Part shown: positions 28,014-37,177 of the stretch, in pieces
Layout of the letters: each line of letters begins with the position of its first letter
How positions within the stretch are numbered: the first letter of the stretch is position 1
From: Candidatus Methanomethylophilus sp. 1R26
GTDB lineage: Archaea > Thermoplasmatota > Thermoplasmata > Methanomassiliicoccales > Methanomethylophilaceae
Direction: 5' to 3'
DNA: 62,668 nucleotides
Assembly (NCBI RefSeq): GCF_001481295.1
Contig: NZ_LOPS01000004.1
Location: 1-62,668 of the forward strand
The notes under the pieces: model-generated
The model's database searches: none
Seen by the model: the letters and a program-made list of their open reading frames with translations, nothing else
Told to the model about the DNA's origin: nothing
Made by a program: the position numbers and the translations under genes

Positions 28014-28825
28014 GACGCTACCTGGTCAAGGTCGCATACCTCGGGGAGGGCTTCAGCGGATCGCAGGCCCAGCCTCCGGAGACCGGCCTGAGGACGGTCG
28101 CCGGCGAGGTCCGCTCGAAGCTGCTCCTTACCGATCATGTGCCCGAGGACAGGATAGACCTCAGGTTCGCCAGCCGCACCGACGCCGGAGTCTCGGCGCT
28201 CGGCAACGCAATAGCCTTCTACACCGAGTTCAAGGACCCGGAGACCATGCTCCGGGCGCTCAACTCCGTCTCCGACGGGGTCTACTACCTGGCATACCGC
28301 GAGGTGGACGATGCCTTCAACCCGAGGATCGCCGACAAACGCTATTACAGGTACTCCTGCCCCGCCGACCGCATGGACCTCCCGGCGTTCAGGGAGGCGG
28401 CGGAGCTGTTCGAGGGGCATCACGATTTCAAGCGTTTCGCCAAGAACGAGACCGGGAAATCCACAGTGATGGCGATAGACTCGGTGAACGTCAGGCTCCG
28501 CGGGAACATCATCGAGACCGATTTCTGCGCGAACTACTTCCTTTGGAACCAGATACGCAGGATAATGGCCGCGGTGATGCAGGTGGGCCTCGGGATGTCC
28601 TCGCTGCAGGATGTCAAGGAGATCCTTGCCGGCAGGGACGGGACGTTCGGACTGGCCAAGCCCGAGGGGCTCACGCTGCTGGACGTCACCTTCCCGGGGG
28701 AGGGCTTCACTTTCCCCGAGGAATGCCCTTATTCCCGCCGCATCGGCCGCGACCTGTTCAGGGACGGCCTGCGCTCCGGGTTCCACAGGACGCTGATGGA
28801 CAGGTACAGGGAGGAAACAGGATGA
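28010..28825 (+). CDS. truA: tRNA pseudouridine synthase TruA-family
   Basis: A 271-residue TruA-family enzyme that isomerises uridines in the tRNA anticodon arm (positions 38-40). The catalytic aspartate lies in FASRTDAGVSALGN at about residue 50, followed by the RYYRYSCP strand, HHDFKRFAK and NYFLWNQIRRIM. The length is normal for archaeal TruA. It starts at the ATGA overlap with purD and ends in another ATGA overlap with the translin-like gene, so translation is coupled along the operon. Confidence 0.93.
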   Translation: MRRYLVKVAYLGEGFSGSQAQPPETGLRTVAGEVRSKLLLTDHVPEDRIDLRFASRTDAGVSALGNAIAFYTEFKDPETMLRALNSVSDGVYYLAYREVDDAFNPRIADKRYYRYSCPADRMDLPAFREAAELFEGHHDFKRFAKNETGKSTVMAIDSVNVRLRGNIIETDFCANYFLWNQIRRIMAAVMQVGLGMSSLQDVKEILAGRDGTFGLAKPEGLTLLDVTFPGEGFTFPEECPYSRRIGRDLFRDGLRSGFHRTLMDRYREETG

Positions 28826-29411
28826 ACGGACTGGAGAAGGAGACGATAGAGGTCCAGAAGGCCCTTTCGGAGCTCGAGGCAGCGGAGGAGCGCGCGTTCA
28901 GCGGCTCCAGGGCGATCATCAGGAAGACCAAGACGGCGATCCATATGATCCACGTCGGCAGGAGGGACCCGGAGCTCATAGATTCCATCTCCGGGGACCT
29001 CGCCGCCCTGACGGAGAGCCTCATGGCCCACCCTCAGCTGATCTTCGGAGACATGTGCAGTCGGCGATGGCCGAGTTCGCCGAGACGGCGATTTACGACA
29101 GCGCGCTGAGGGGAGCGGAGATCCCCGGGCATGATCTGCTCGACGTCACCCCCGCCGCCTGGGCCCTGGGGCTGGGAGATGCCGTAGGAGAGCTCAGGAG
29201 GGACATGGTCCAGAACCTCGCCGACGGGAACACGGCCAAGGCCAGGGAGGTGTTCGCCTCCATGGAGATGCTCTGCGACGCGCTCATGTCGCTGGATGTG
29301 AAGGATTCCGTCGCCCCCGTGAGGAGGAAGCAGGACCTCGCGAGGCAGCTGGTGGAGCGCTCCCGTTCGGAGATCGCGACGGCGGCCGTCATGTCCGCGG
29401 CGCAGAGATGA
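28822..29411 (+). CDS. Translin-family protein (frameshifted)
   Basis: A 196-residue helical protein of the translin superfamily once one G is restored near 29055 (atg[g]tgcag). The N-terminal part has SGSRAIIRKTKTAIH, and the C-terminal part has the family pattern LGLGDAVGELRRDMVQNL, VRRKQDLARQLVERSRSEI. Eukaryotic translin/TRAX form RNA-binding octamers, and some archaeal homologues have RNase activity. The catalytic acidic residues of TRAX cannot be confirmed by eye. It is the last gene of the hypB-purD-truA operon and is followed by a good terminator. Confidence 0.85.
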
Positions 29412-29434
29412 TGTCCCAGACATAATGGGTCCGG

Positions 29435-29457
29435 CGGCAGGGATCCTGCCGTATTTT
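29435..29457 (+). terminator. Terminator of hypB-purD-truA-translin operon
   Basis: CGGCAGG / CCTGCCG stem with a three-base loop followed by TATTTT on the + strand, 24 bases after the translin-like stop. Confidence 0.75.
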
Positions 29458-29508
29458 CCAGAAATTCAGAATAATGCCGGGGAAATGCCCCCCGGGAAAA
29501 GGTTTGAT

Positions 29509-30285
29509 TCAGCGCCTGGCCTTGGGCTTCCCGTAGTTCTTGACGGGCTTCCTGTAGATCCAGATGAAGACGATGATCAGGATGATCACTATGAGGGCCA
29601 TCAGATATGACTGCCAGTTGCTGTCGTCCTGATTGTAGTAGAACGTCTTCTCGCCGGAGACGACGGTGGAGCCGTCGGCCGAAGCGACATAGTAGGTGTG
29701 CTTGCCGGAGCTCAGATCGGAGTCGTAGTAGCCGTAGGTGAGCGTCTGGGACTTGCCGGGCGCGATGCTCAGCGATGTGCTGCTGTCCTCGATCATCGTC
29801 CCGTCCACATAGAAGTAGACGTTGGTGCTGATGCTGACAGAGCCGGTGTTCTCCAGGGTCATCGAGAGAGTGATGGGCTCGTGGACCCCGATCCTGACCG
29901 AGTCGGTATAGGTGAGGGTATCATCACCTAGTTTCTCGGTCCAGGTCACGGTAAGGGTGTACTTGCCGGTCGTGGTGGGCGCAGTGACCTTCAGGGTCGC
30001 CGACCCGCCGTTGGACAGATCTCCCGAGCTGGGGCTGACCGCGCTGCTCTGGGTGGTCCCGGAGGAGTTGGTCAGCTTGGCCTCGTACGATATGGCGGAC
30101 GGGTCGCCGGCAGACTCCGTGAAGGAGATCGTGAACTCCAGTTCGCCGCCGGTCTTGGTGTCTGTGCCGTCGGCCGCCGTGACCGAATGGTTGGCGACGC
30201 TCTCGGCATCGGAATCCGGGCCGCTGAGGACGGCCGCGAATGCCAGGGCGGCCATGACGGCCGCCAATACTGCGATCAACTTCAC
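29509..30285 (-). CDS. Secreted Ig-like protein with C-terminal membrane anchor
   Basis: A 258-residue surface protein. Residues 1-19 form a signal peptide (MKLIAVLAAVMAALAFAAVL). Two beta-sandwich domains of serine/threonine-rich CARDB/Ig type follow (for example GKYTLTVTWTEKLG and SISTNVYFYVDGTMIED). A single membrane helix lies at about 228-246, and a short basic tail (YRKPVKNYGKPKARR) remains in the cytoplasm. Function unknown; the pattern fits a cell-envelope protein. Its ATG overlaps the TGA of the AglB-like gene (ATGA), so it is translated with it and may be a partner in the envelope. Confidence 0.75.
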   Translation of the reverse strand: MKLIAVLAAVMAALAFAAVLSGPDSDAESVANHSVTAADGTDTKTGGELEFTISFTESAGDPSAISYEAKLTNSSGTTQSSAVSPSSGDLSNGGSATLKVTAPTTTGKYTLTVTWTEKLGDDTLTYTDSVRIGVHEPITLSMTLENTGSVSISTNVYFYVDGTMIEDSSTSLSIAPGKSQTLTYGYYDSDLSSGKHTYYVASADGSTVVSGEKTFYYNQDDSNWQSYLMALIVIILIIVFIWIYRKPVKNYGKPKARR

Positions 30286-33200
30286 TTTCTGCGTGAGAAC
30301 ATCCCCCTCTTGCTTCCGCTGTAGACCATCATGAAGATGATGATCACAGCGATGACCGTCAGAGCCCAGAATGTGCTGCTGATACCGGCCTCGCTGTTGT
30401 CCGCATCGCCGCCGCTGACGCTGCCGTCAGTGGTGCTGATGCCTCCGGTCTGGTAGGCCAGGGTCGTCTCGGCGATGTCTCCGGTGACGGTCACACTGGC
30501 CGCGTTGGTTGCATCGCCCAGGGTGTTGACCAGGGTGATGTAGACAGGAGTGACGGAGTCTCCGGCCACGACGACGCTCGCCGTGTCGCCGGAGGCCAGC
30601 ACCTTGCTGATGCCGCCGTACTCGATCACCATCTGCCACCCGTCAGGCAGGCTTGCCGACGGTGTGAGGCTCACGGTCTTAAGGCCCATGCAGGTGTTGG
30701 TCACCGTGACCGCGTACCTGTACGAGGCACCGGTGTACTGCGACGGCAGGGCGCTGTCGCCGGAGGTGACGATCGTCACCTCGCCGGTGTCGCCGGTGCG
30801 CGTGAAGGTGTAATCGGAGGTAGTGTCGTCGTTCCTGTACTTCTCCAGGCAGATCGCCCCGACAGGCAGGGTGTCGGCCAGGGTCCCGTCGGAACTGTAG
30901 ACCGCCACCTTCAGGCTGTCAGTGAACGCACCGACGGAGTCGGCGCTGTAGATGCCTTCGACCTCGATAGCATTGCTGTCACCAGCAGAAACGAGAATGA
31001 AGTACGCCTTGTTCAGGGTGAAGCTGCCGCTTCCGATCAGGTAGTACACAACATCGTTGTCGGAGTTGTTGTAGATCCTGATCTTGACAGTGGCTTCCCC
31101 GTCTGCGAAATGCGCATAAACCACATCGGCAGGGACGGTCCCGGTGTAATCGGTGTTGAACACCTTCGAGTCCGAAGCGTAGACGGGGTTGTAGGTGATG
31201 CTGCTGTCCTCGTCCGCATCGACGTAGGTCTTGGACACCGAGCTGACTTCGGTGAGCGTCGAAACGGCCTCGATGACGGTATCGCCGGAGTTCCCTGCGT
31301 AGACCGAGAAGGCCGCATCGTCGCTCTTGGCGATGCCTGCAAATGCGAAGTACAGAGTGTACGAATCTCCGGCCTCGTCCTTGGGCAGCTCGACAGTGTA
31401 CCTGCCGTCGGACGGGGACACGAATGCCAGGACAGCGAAACTCTTCACGGCCAGGGTGCCGGATCCGCTCGCGTAGAATCCTGCGGCGACGACTCCGTCG
31501 GCATCGGTGCCGAGGGACCCGGTGACTGTCACCGTGTCGTATGTCGTTGTGAGGTCGGCGGTCGTTCCGGAAGCGGAGGAGGAACCATCAACTGCGGCGG
31601 TCGCGGCCTTGCTGTTCAGCACGGCTTTGATGGTGTAGATCTCGTCGTAGGACTGCTTGGCGAAGTAGTACCAGACGGTGGTGACGCCGTCGGTTGTGCT
31701 CTCCGATCCGGTCCAGTAATTGTCGGACAGGGTGTAATCGGAGTAGCCGGGCAGGAACGAGAGGTGGGCGGACAGCGAATCCACCGTGACGGTCGCTCCC
31801 TGGGCGTACGTGACCTTCACCGGGACGATATCGACGGCTTCTCCGTCAAGGACTGCCTTGCCGGAGTAGCTGCTGCCATCGTACTCGTAAACGATGTACA
31901 CGGTCGTGGAGGTGAAGTACTGCTGAGCATTGCTCTGATCGCTGTCATCACTGATGCTGATGGTGTACTGCCCGGGCATCAGCTCCGGGATGGCCCCGGA
32001 AGTGTCGTAGGACACGGTGTAGGTCCTGTCGCTGTTGGATACCAGCGTGTAGACGTTGGCAGATGTCCTGGTGGACTTCAGCTCGTACTGGACGGCGCTG
32101 CTGAGGGAGATCAGGTTGCCGTCGGAATCGTACAGCGATATAGTTCTGCCGTTAGCGGCCACAGCGTTCACGGTCTGGCTCCCCGTAGAGGACGAGGAGG
32201 TGCTGACCGAGAATGTCAGAGACTGGCTGGAGTTGGACGAGACCTCGGAGAAGGTGTGCGAGTAGTCCTCCGTCATTGTGAACATGCCTGTGTTGCGCAG
32301 ATCGTCCTTGAGCACCTTCACGGTGGCATCGGATCCCTGGGGGACCCAGATAACAGCCCTTCCGGTGGAGGAGGAGCTGGTCCCGCAGTTGGTGAGGACG
32401 GTGAAGGAGTAATCGGTGCTGTCGACAGTGACGGTCGCCGAGACCCCCACGTAGGGCAGGTAGTTGTATGACGAGGTGGAGGTCCTGTTGGTGTTGGCGC
32501 TGACCGAGAGGGTAACGCTGTAGGCAGAGACCAGGCTGATGTCGCAGGTCGCATTGCCGGAGACGGCCAGAGTGCCGTAATAGACCTCGCTGCCGCCGTA
32601 GGCGTAGACAGTGTAATCTCCGTCGGGCAGGTAGGCGGTGTAGGCGCCGGTGCCTGAAACAGAGGCATAGGTGAACACAGCGCCGTCGCTCTTGATGAAG
32701 ACGACGGTCGCGTTGATCTTCTGGCCGTCGGCCTCGGAGACAGTACCGGTGACGGTGCGGGCATCGTACTCGGTGAGCGCAGGGCTCGACGAGGACGCGC
32801 TGAAGACTGCGTAGGCGATCTTGCCGGCGGACAGCTGGTACGCAGTGTACGTGTTGCCGGTGACCGTCATGGGCAGGTAGGCCGTGGAGCCGTCGGTGCG
32901 GCCGGAGAACCCGACCGCCGACACGACGGCATCGCCGGAGAACCCGGAGACCGTGACCGACTCCGCCGGGTAGGCGGCGATGGTCATGGTCCTGTCGGAC
33001 CCGCTCGAGGACATGGTGGTGTTGGATGAGGAGGAGCCGTAGAGGCCGTCGGAGGCGACCGATCCGGCGTAGGTGCCGGCGGTCACGTAAATGACGGCCT
33101 TGCCGTCCGCTCCGGTGGTCCCGGTGTAGGAGATGCCCGAAGTGGTCTCGGTCAGGGTGACCTCGGTGCCGGAGGCGTATCCCTGGGTCAGTCCGTTGGT

Positions 33201-36200
33201 GACTGTAACGGTGACCTTGCCGCCGGTGAGCGCGATCCTAAGATCGGAGCCGTCGCCGATGATGACGGTGGCGGTTCCGACGGTGGTCCCGTTCTCGGAA
33301 GTGACGGTCACAGTGTACTTGTCGGGCAGGATGCCTGAGGTCAGGCCTCTCAGGTCGAGCGTCCCGCTGCTGACAGGCACGCTGTATGTCTTGCCGCTGG
33401 CAGTGCCCTCGAGGAGGGCGGTGCCGCTGATAGATGACTCTGTGCCGCCGACAGTGATGACTGCGGAGGACGGAGTGACGGCAGTGACGGTCAGGTTCAG
33501 GCTCGTCGAAGTGCTGGAGTCGATGACCGTAGTGGACAGCGCGACGCCGTCCCTTCCGCCGGTCGATCCGGCGTACAGGACGAGGTAGGAGTCGGAGCCG
33601 GCCGGGACATGCACGGTAAAGGTGCCGTCGGAGGCGGTGTAGGCTGTGCTTCCCCTGACATATGTCCCGAGGTTGCTGTCGTAGGTGTAGACGGAGGCCC
33701 TGATGCCCTCGACGGCGCTGCCGGAGGCGGTCACGGTGCCCGTATAGGTCTCGGTCGTGGAGCTCGCATCGTCGGCGGTGTACTCCAGGAGCATGACACT
33801 GGACAGGTAGTTGATGACCCCGCCGTCGGTCTTCTGCTTGGCGATGGCCTCGTAGGCATCCATCTCAGTCCATCCGGAGGAGGAACTGGTGGCGCTGTCG
33901 TCCGCATTGTACATGACGTGCCAGTAGGCGATCTTGAATCCGTCGATGCCGGTCAGGGGCTTGACGGTCACGTCGCTGCCGGCGGCCGCAAGCGCGGAGA
34001 GCAGGGCGTACGAGTTGCTGTACCCGGTCGCGTCGATGCCGATGAGGGCGTTCCAGAGGAACGTCTCGTACATGGCCGAGGTGTAGCTCGTGTAGCCATA
34101 GTAGGCGTTGTAGCTGTAGAAGTAGGTCGGGGCATTGTAGTTCCCGGCGGAGTACTGGCCGAAGTAGGCCATGGTGGAGAAGGAGGAGCTGTCGCCGTAG
34201 TAGAGGGGCAGCATGCTCCCGTCGAGCTCGATGTACTGGATCCCGGTCCTGCCCGACGCTGCGCATACGTCATGATAGAGCGCCTGGATCTGGGCCTCGG
34301 TGAGGTTGGCCGTGAGGTAGTGGGAAGCGGCGTAGTACACCGCGTTCTCGGAGGTCAGCGAGTTCAGCTTGATGCCGGAGTAGTCTGAGGGGCTGTTGGC
34401 GATGGCCTCGCGGGCGGCCGAGGGGTCGTCCACGAGATTCTCGAAGATCTCCGCCTTCGTATCGTCGCCGAAGACGCTCTTGATGACGCTGTCGAACCAG
34501 GCGGCGTCGTGGTTGAGGATCATCCTGATGGTCATCACGGCGACCGTGTTGGCCGATGAGCTGCCCAGGTAGATCTGGGACATCGGCACGGTCCCGCCGC
34601 CGTTGGAATCGGTGACGCTCTTGAAGCCGGCCTCGGCCGCGTAATCGGAGTTGGAGATCCAGGTCACGATGCCTCCGTCGACGTCCTGGGTCGAGTAATA
34701 GGACCAGAGGGCGGACGACTCGGAATCGTCGGAGGTCTGTATGTCGTAGCTGAGCCCGCCGAAATAGCCGGCCTTCTCGTCGTTGGAGGGCGTGGCCGCA
34801 TCCGCTGCCAGGACGGCATTGGGGACGGCGACCAGGAACACCGCGATGAGGACGGTGGCCAGCGGGAAGAACTTCAGGGACTTCCTGGCGCCGGCCTTGA
34901 AGCCGTTGCCACGGAGGGACCTGAAGTATGATTTCAGGTCCACCGCCCTGATGACCTTCACCGAGAGGATGCCGCACCCTGCCGCGAAGGCGGGGCCGGC
35001 GAGGACGGCATAGCTGCTGTCGAACCATCCGACGAAGAACATCGAGAAGATGTACAGCAGGGAGAAGCCGTACAGCCTGGAGGAGGCGTGGGCCCTGTAC
35101 CTGTAGAGCATCCAGCATCCGAGGATGAACGGGAACCAGAGGGTGAGCCAGCCGTAGTACGATGCCATGTCGGAGATCGAGGTCCTGGTCGCATTGTCGG
35201 CAAGGTCCTCCATGAGGGTGCCGCTGTAGACGCTGTTGCCGTGGAATATCGCGTGCGAGAGGTCCCCGTCGAGGAACATGATGACGACGGCGACCGCGAC
35301 GATGACGACGGCGAATACGGGGATGGTGGCCACCCAGGGCTTCTTGGCGGCGCAGGCGAAGGCAGTGGCGTATATTGCTGTGAGCACACCGAGCACGACC
35401 GCTCCGGAGGCAACGGCATCCCACTGGCCGACCGCACCGTACCAGACTGCGGCGCAGATGATGCCGGCCGCGAGGATGATATCGGCGATGGCGACGGCGG
35501 GCCACATGTCCCTGCCGGAGATGCGCTGGACGATCAGCGATATGCCCAGGATGACGGCGATGACGACGAAGATCATCCAGAATCCCGTCCAGGAGAGGAC
35601 GGTGATCCCGAACATGACAGCCGCCAGGACCGTCGGAACGAGGACCTTCCTGTCCTTCAGCACGCCCTTGGGGCCGCTGGGCTGGCCTTCATCGGCGGCC
35701 TTGAGGGCGCACAGGATGAAGTAGACCATCAGGGACGCGAAGAAGCAGATGAACGCGAACCCGGAGCCGCTCGAGAAGGGAGTGGTCATTATGATGAGGC
35801 CGAAGAACGCATAGAAGAGCGCCGAGACGACACCTACCACGCGGTCCTCGCGGTACATCTTCTTGCCGATGCCGTAGATCACGATGCAGGTGAGGGCACC
35901 GAGTATGGGCGCCGCCCAGGCGATGGTCCCGGCTGCCGCGGTGCGGTCCGAGATGCCGAAAGCCGTCACGATCTGCGCTATGCCCGCCATTATGTAATCA
36001 TAGGCCGGCCCGTAGGCGCTCACAGACCCGAACGGATAGTTCAGGGAGGCGACGCTGGACGGGTCGTAGGTGCCCGCCATGATCTCCATGACGATGCGGA
36101 GGTTGCTGCTCGCGCTGCTGCCGCCGGACAGGGCGTAATTGTCGCCGGCGGAGATCCCGTACGCGTAGACGAACCTTACCAGGAAGGCCGCCAGAACGAT

Positions 36201-36326
36201 CACGAACAGGGAAAGCGGGAGCCAGTGCTCTTTGAGCCAACCTATGCCGCCTTCGCTCTTGACAACGGGTGCGGCAGGGGCTTCGCCCTCTTCGGGCGAG
36301 GCTTTTCCTTTTCCAAATATGCGCAT
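30282..36326 (-). CDS. aglB: AglB/STT3-like oligosaccharyltransferase with giant extracellular extension
   Basis: A 2014-residue protein. The first 510 or so residues form about 13 membrane helices of an STT3/AglB fold, with FVYAYGISAGDNYALSGG as the first outer loop. A globular domain with AglB-like features follows (about 515-850). The usual WWDYG sequon-binding motif is not intact; TWISNSDYAAEAG near residue 555 holds its place. From about 855 to 1980 there are repeated beta-sandwich modules, including carboxypeptidase-regulatory-like ones (GTVTASGSAVEGIRASVYTY), rich in Ser/Thr/Tyr. One membrane helix (FWALTVIAVIIIFMMVYSG) and a basic end close the protein. AglB transfers glycans to asparagine; activity here is uncertain. 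A normal AglB is 800-1000 residues. Confidence 0.75.
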   Translation of the reverse strand: MRIFGKGKASPEEGEAPAAPVVKSEGGIGWLKEHWLPLSLFVIVLAAFLVRFVYAYGISAGDNYALSGGSSASSNLRIVMEIMAGTYDPSSVASLNYPFGSVSAYGPAYDYIMAGIAQIVTAFGISDRTAAAGTIAWAAPILGALTCIVIYGIGKKMYREDRVVGVVSALFYAFFGLIIMTTPFSSGSGFAFICFFASLMVYFILCALKAADEGQPSGPKGVLKDRKVLVPTVLAAVMFGITVLSWTGFWMIFVVIAVILGISLIVQRISGRDMWPAVAIADIILAAGIICAAVWYGAVGQWDAVASGAVVLGVLTAIYATAFACAAKKPWVATIPVFAVVIVAVAVVIMFLDGDLSHAIFHGNSVYSGTLMEDLADNATRTSISDMASYYGWLTLWFPFILGCWMLYRYRAHASSRLYGFSLLYIFSMFFVGWFDSSYAVLAGPAFAAGCGILSVKVIRAVDLKSYFRSLRGNGFKAGARKSLKFFPLATVLIAVFLVAVPNAVLAADAATPSNDEKAGYFGGLSYDIQTSDDSESSALWSYYSTQDVDGGIVTWISNSDYAAEAGFKSVTDSNGGGTVPMSQIYLGSSSANTVAVMTIRMILNHDAAWFDSVIKSVFGDDTKAEIFENLVDDPSAAREAIANSPSDYSGIKLNSLTSENAVYYAASHYLTANLTEAQIQALYHDVCAASGRTGIQYIELDGSMLPLYYGDSSSFSTMAYFGQYSAGNYNAPTYFYSYNAYYGYTSYTSAMYETFLWNALIGIDATGYSNSYALLSALAAAGSDVTVKPLTGIDGFKIAYWHVMYNADDSATSSSSGWTEMDAYEAIAKQKTDGGVINYLSSVMLLEYTADDASSTTETYTGTVTASGSAVEGIRASVYTYDSNLGTYVRGSTAYTASDGTFTVHVPAGSDSYLVLYAGSTGGRDGVALSTTVIDSSTSTSLNLTVTAVTPSSAVITVGGTESSISGTALLEGTASGKTYSVPVSSGTLDLRGLTSGILPDKYTVTVTSENGTTVGTATVIIGDGSDLRIALTGGKVTVTVTNGLTQGYASGTEVTLTETTSGISYTGTTGADGKAVIYVTAGTYAGSVASDGLYGSSSSNTTMSSSGSDRTMTIAAYPAESVTVSGFSGDAVVSAVGFSGRTDGSTAYLPMTVTGNTYTAYQLSAGKIAYAVFSASSSSPALTEYDARTVTGTVSEADGQKINATVVFIKSDGAVFTYASVSGTGAYTAYLPDGDYTVYAYGGSEVYYGTLAVSGNATCDISLVSAYSVTLSVSANTNRTSTSSYNYLPYVGVSATVTVDSTDYSFTVLTNCGTSSSSTGRAVIWVPQGSDATVKVLKDDLRNTGMFTMTEDYSHTFSEVSSNSSQSLTFSVSTSSSSTGSQTVNAVAANGRTISLYDSDGNLISLSSAVQYELKSTRTSANVYTLVSNSDRTYTVSYDTSGAIPELMPGQYTISISDDSDQSNAQQYFTSTTVYIVYEYDGSSYSGKAVLDGEAVDIVPVKVTYAQGATVTVDSLSAHLSFLPGYSDYTLSDNYWTGSESTTDGVTTVWYYFAKQSYDEIYTIKAVLNSKAATAAVDGSSSASGTTADLTTTYDTVTVTGSLGTDADGVVAAGFYASGSGTLAVKSFAVLAFVSPSDGRYTVELPKDEAGDSYTLYFAFAGIAKSDDAAFSVYAGNSGDTVIEAVSTLTEVSSVSKTYVDADEDSSITYNPVYASDSKVFNTDYTGTVPADVVYAHFADGEATVKIRIYNNSDNDVVYYLIGSGSFTLNKAYFILVSAGDSNAIEVEGIYSADSVGAFTDSLKVAVYSSDGTLADTLPVGAICLEKYRNDDTTSDYTFTRTGDTGEVTIVTSGDSALPSQYTGASYRYAVTVTNTCMGLKTVSLTPSASLPDGWQMVIEYGGISKVLASGDTASVVVAGDSVTPVYITLVNTLGDATNAASVTVTGDIAETTLAYQTGGISTTDGSVSGGDADNSEAGISSTFWALTVIAVIIIFMMVYSGSKRGMFSRRK

Positions 36327-36374
36327 TTTCGAATCTCCAATTATAAATCGGAATGCGCAAACATGCAGGACTTG

Positions 36375-36384
36375 TTATTTATAC
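36375..36384 (-). promoter_or_regulatory. Probable TATA box of the AglB-like operon
   Basis: GTATAAATAA on the minus strand lies about 53 bases before the ATG, which gives a leader of about 27 bases containing GGAG. A nearer ATTTATAA (36341-36348) is too close to the start to be the main box. Confidence 0.45.
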
Positions 36385-36473
36385 GTTCAGGGCGCGTAAT
36401 TATAATAAATACAATAGGAAAGGCCGGACCCGGAACGGAATCGGCGCCTGCCGCGCCGCATTTTCCGTCTGGG

Positions 36474-37124
36474 TCATAGCGCCGAGCGCACGTCGGCGGC
36501 GAAGGCGCGGGCGACGGTCGCTGGGTCCTCCGCGCCGTAGATGGCCCTGCCGACTATGACATAATCGGCCCCAGCTTTGATCGCTTCGGCGGCCGAGCCC
36601 CCCTGAGCGCCGACACCGGGGGAGAGGATCTCCATGCCCGGGCCCGCGATCCTCCTGATGGCGGCGATGCGGTCCGGACGGGTGGCGGGGGCGATGAAAC
36701 CCTTCACGCCGCACTTCACGCCCATCTGTGCCAGCTGCACTGCGACCGGGGCGGTGAACTCCTTCCCTCCGGGATGGCTCATCTCGGTGACAGCGTAAAC
36801 GGAGCCGCGTCCCTCGGCGGTCCTGACAGCCTCGGACAGGGAGTCGGAGCCGGTGAAGGCATGGACGATGACCCCGGAGGCCCCCCTCTTAAGTGCCAGA
36901 TCAACGATCAGATGCACCGTGTTCGGGATGTCGGCGACCTTGAAATCGCAGATGACGTCCGAACGCTCCGAGAGCTCGGTTATCATCTCCGGCCCGGCGG
37001 AGAGGACCAGGGGCCAGTTTATCTTGATCGCGTCCACTGTCCCGGAGACGGAATCGGCCACGGAAAGCGCCTTCTCACGGTCGGTCTCGTCAAGTGCCAG
37101 TATGACACGGCTGCTCTTCTTCAT
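36474..37124 (-). CDS. pyrF: Orotidine-5'-phosphate decarboxylase
   Basis: A 216-residue protein with the full OMP decarboxylase signature: VILALDETDREKAL, IKINWPLVLSAG, the catalytic D-K-D block CDFKVADIPNT, a mid-barrel VHAFTGSDSL, and the phosphate loop LSPGVGAQGG and YVIVGRAIY. It makes UMP in pyrimidine synthesis. The start is placed at ATG 37124 because the TATA box (37146-37155) is centred 27 bases before it; ATG 37136 would give four more residues. It is divergent from the radical-SAM gene and shares its promoter region. Confidence 0.94.
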   Translation of the reverse strand: MKKSSRVILALDETDREKALSVADSVSGTVDAIKINWPLVLSAGPEMITELSERSDVICDFKVADIPNTVHLIVDLALKRGASGVIVHAFTGSDSLSEAVRTAEGRGSVYAVTEMSHPGGKEFTAPVAVQLAQMGVKCGVKGFIAPATRPDRIAAIRRIAGPGMEILSPGVGAQGGSAAEAIKAGADYVIVGRAIYGAEDPATVARAFAADVRSAL

Positions 37125-37145
37125 CTGACATTCCATCCCCAGAAC

Positions 37146-37155
37146 ATTATTAAAA
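37146..37155. promoter_or_regulatory. Shared TATA element for pyrF and radical-SAM gene
   Basis: ATTATTAAAA lies midway in the 53-base divergent spacer. Its centre is about 27 bases from each start codon (37124 and 37178). The element reads as A/T-rich TATA in both directions, so one box may serve both genes. Confidence 0.55.
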
Positions 37156-37177
37156 CTTCGCAAGCGTTTGCCGCGCC

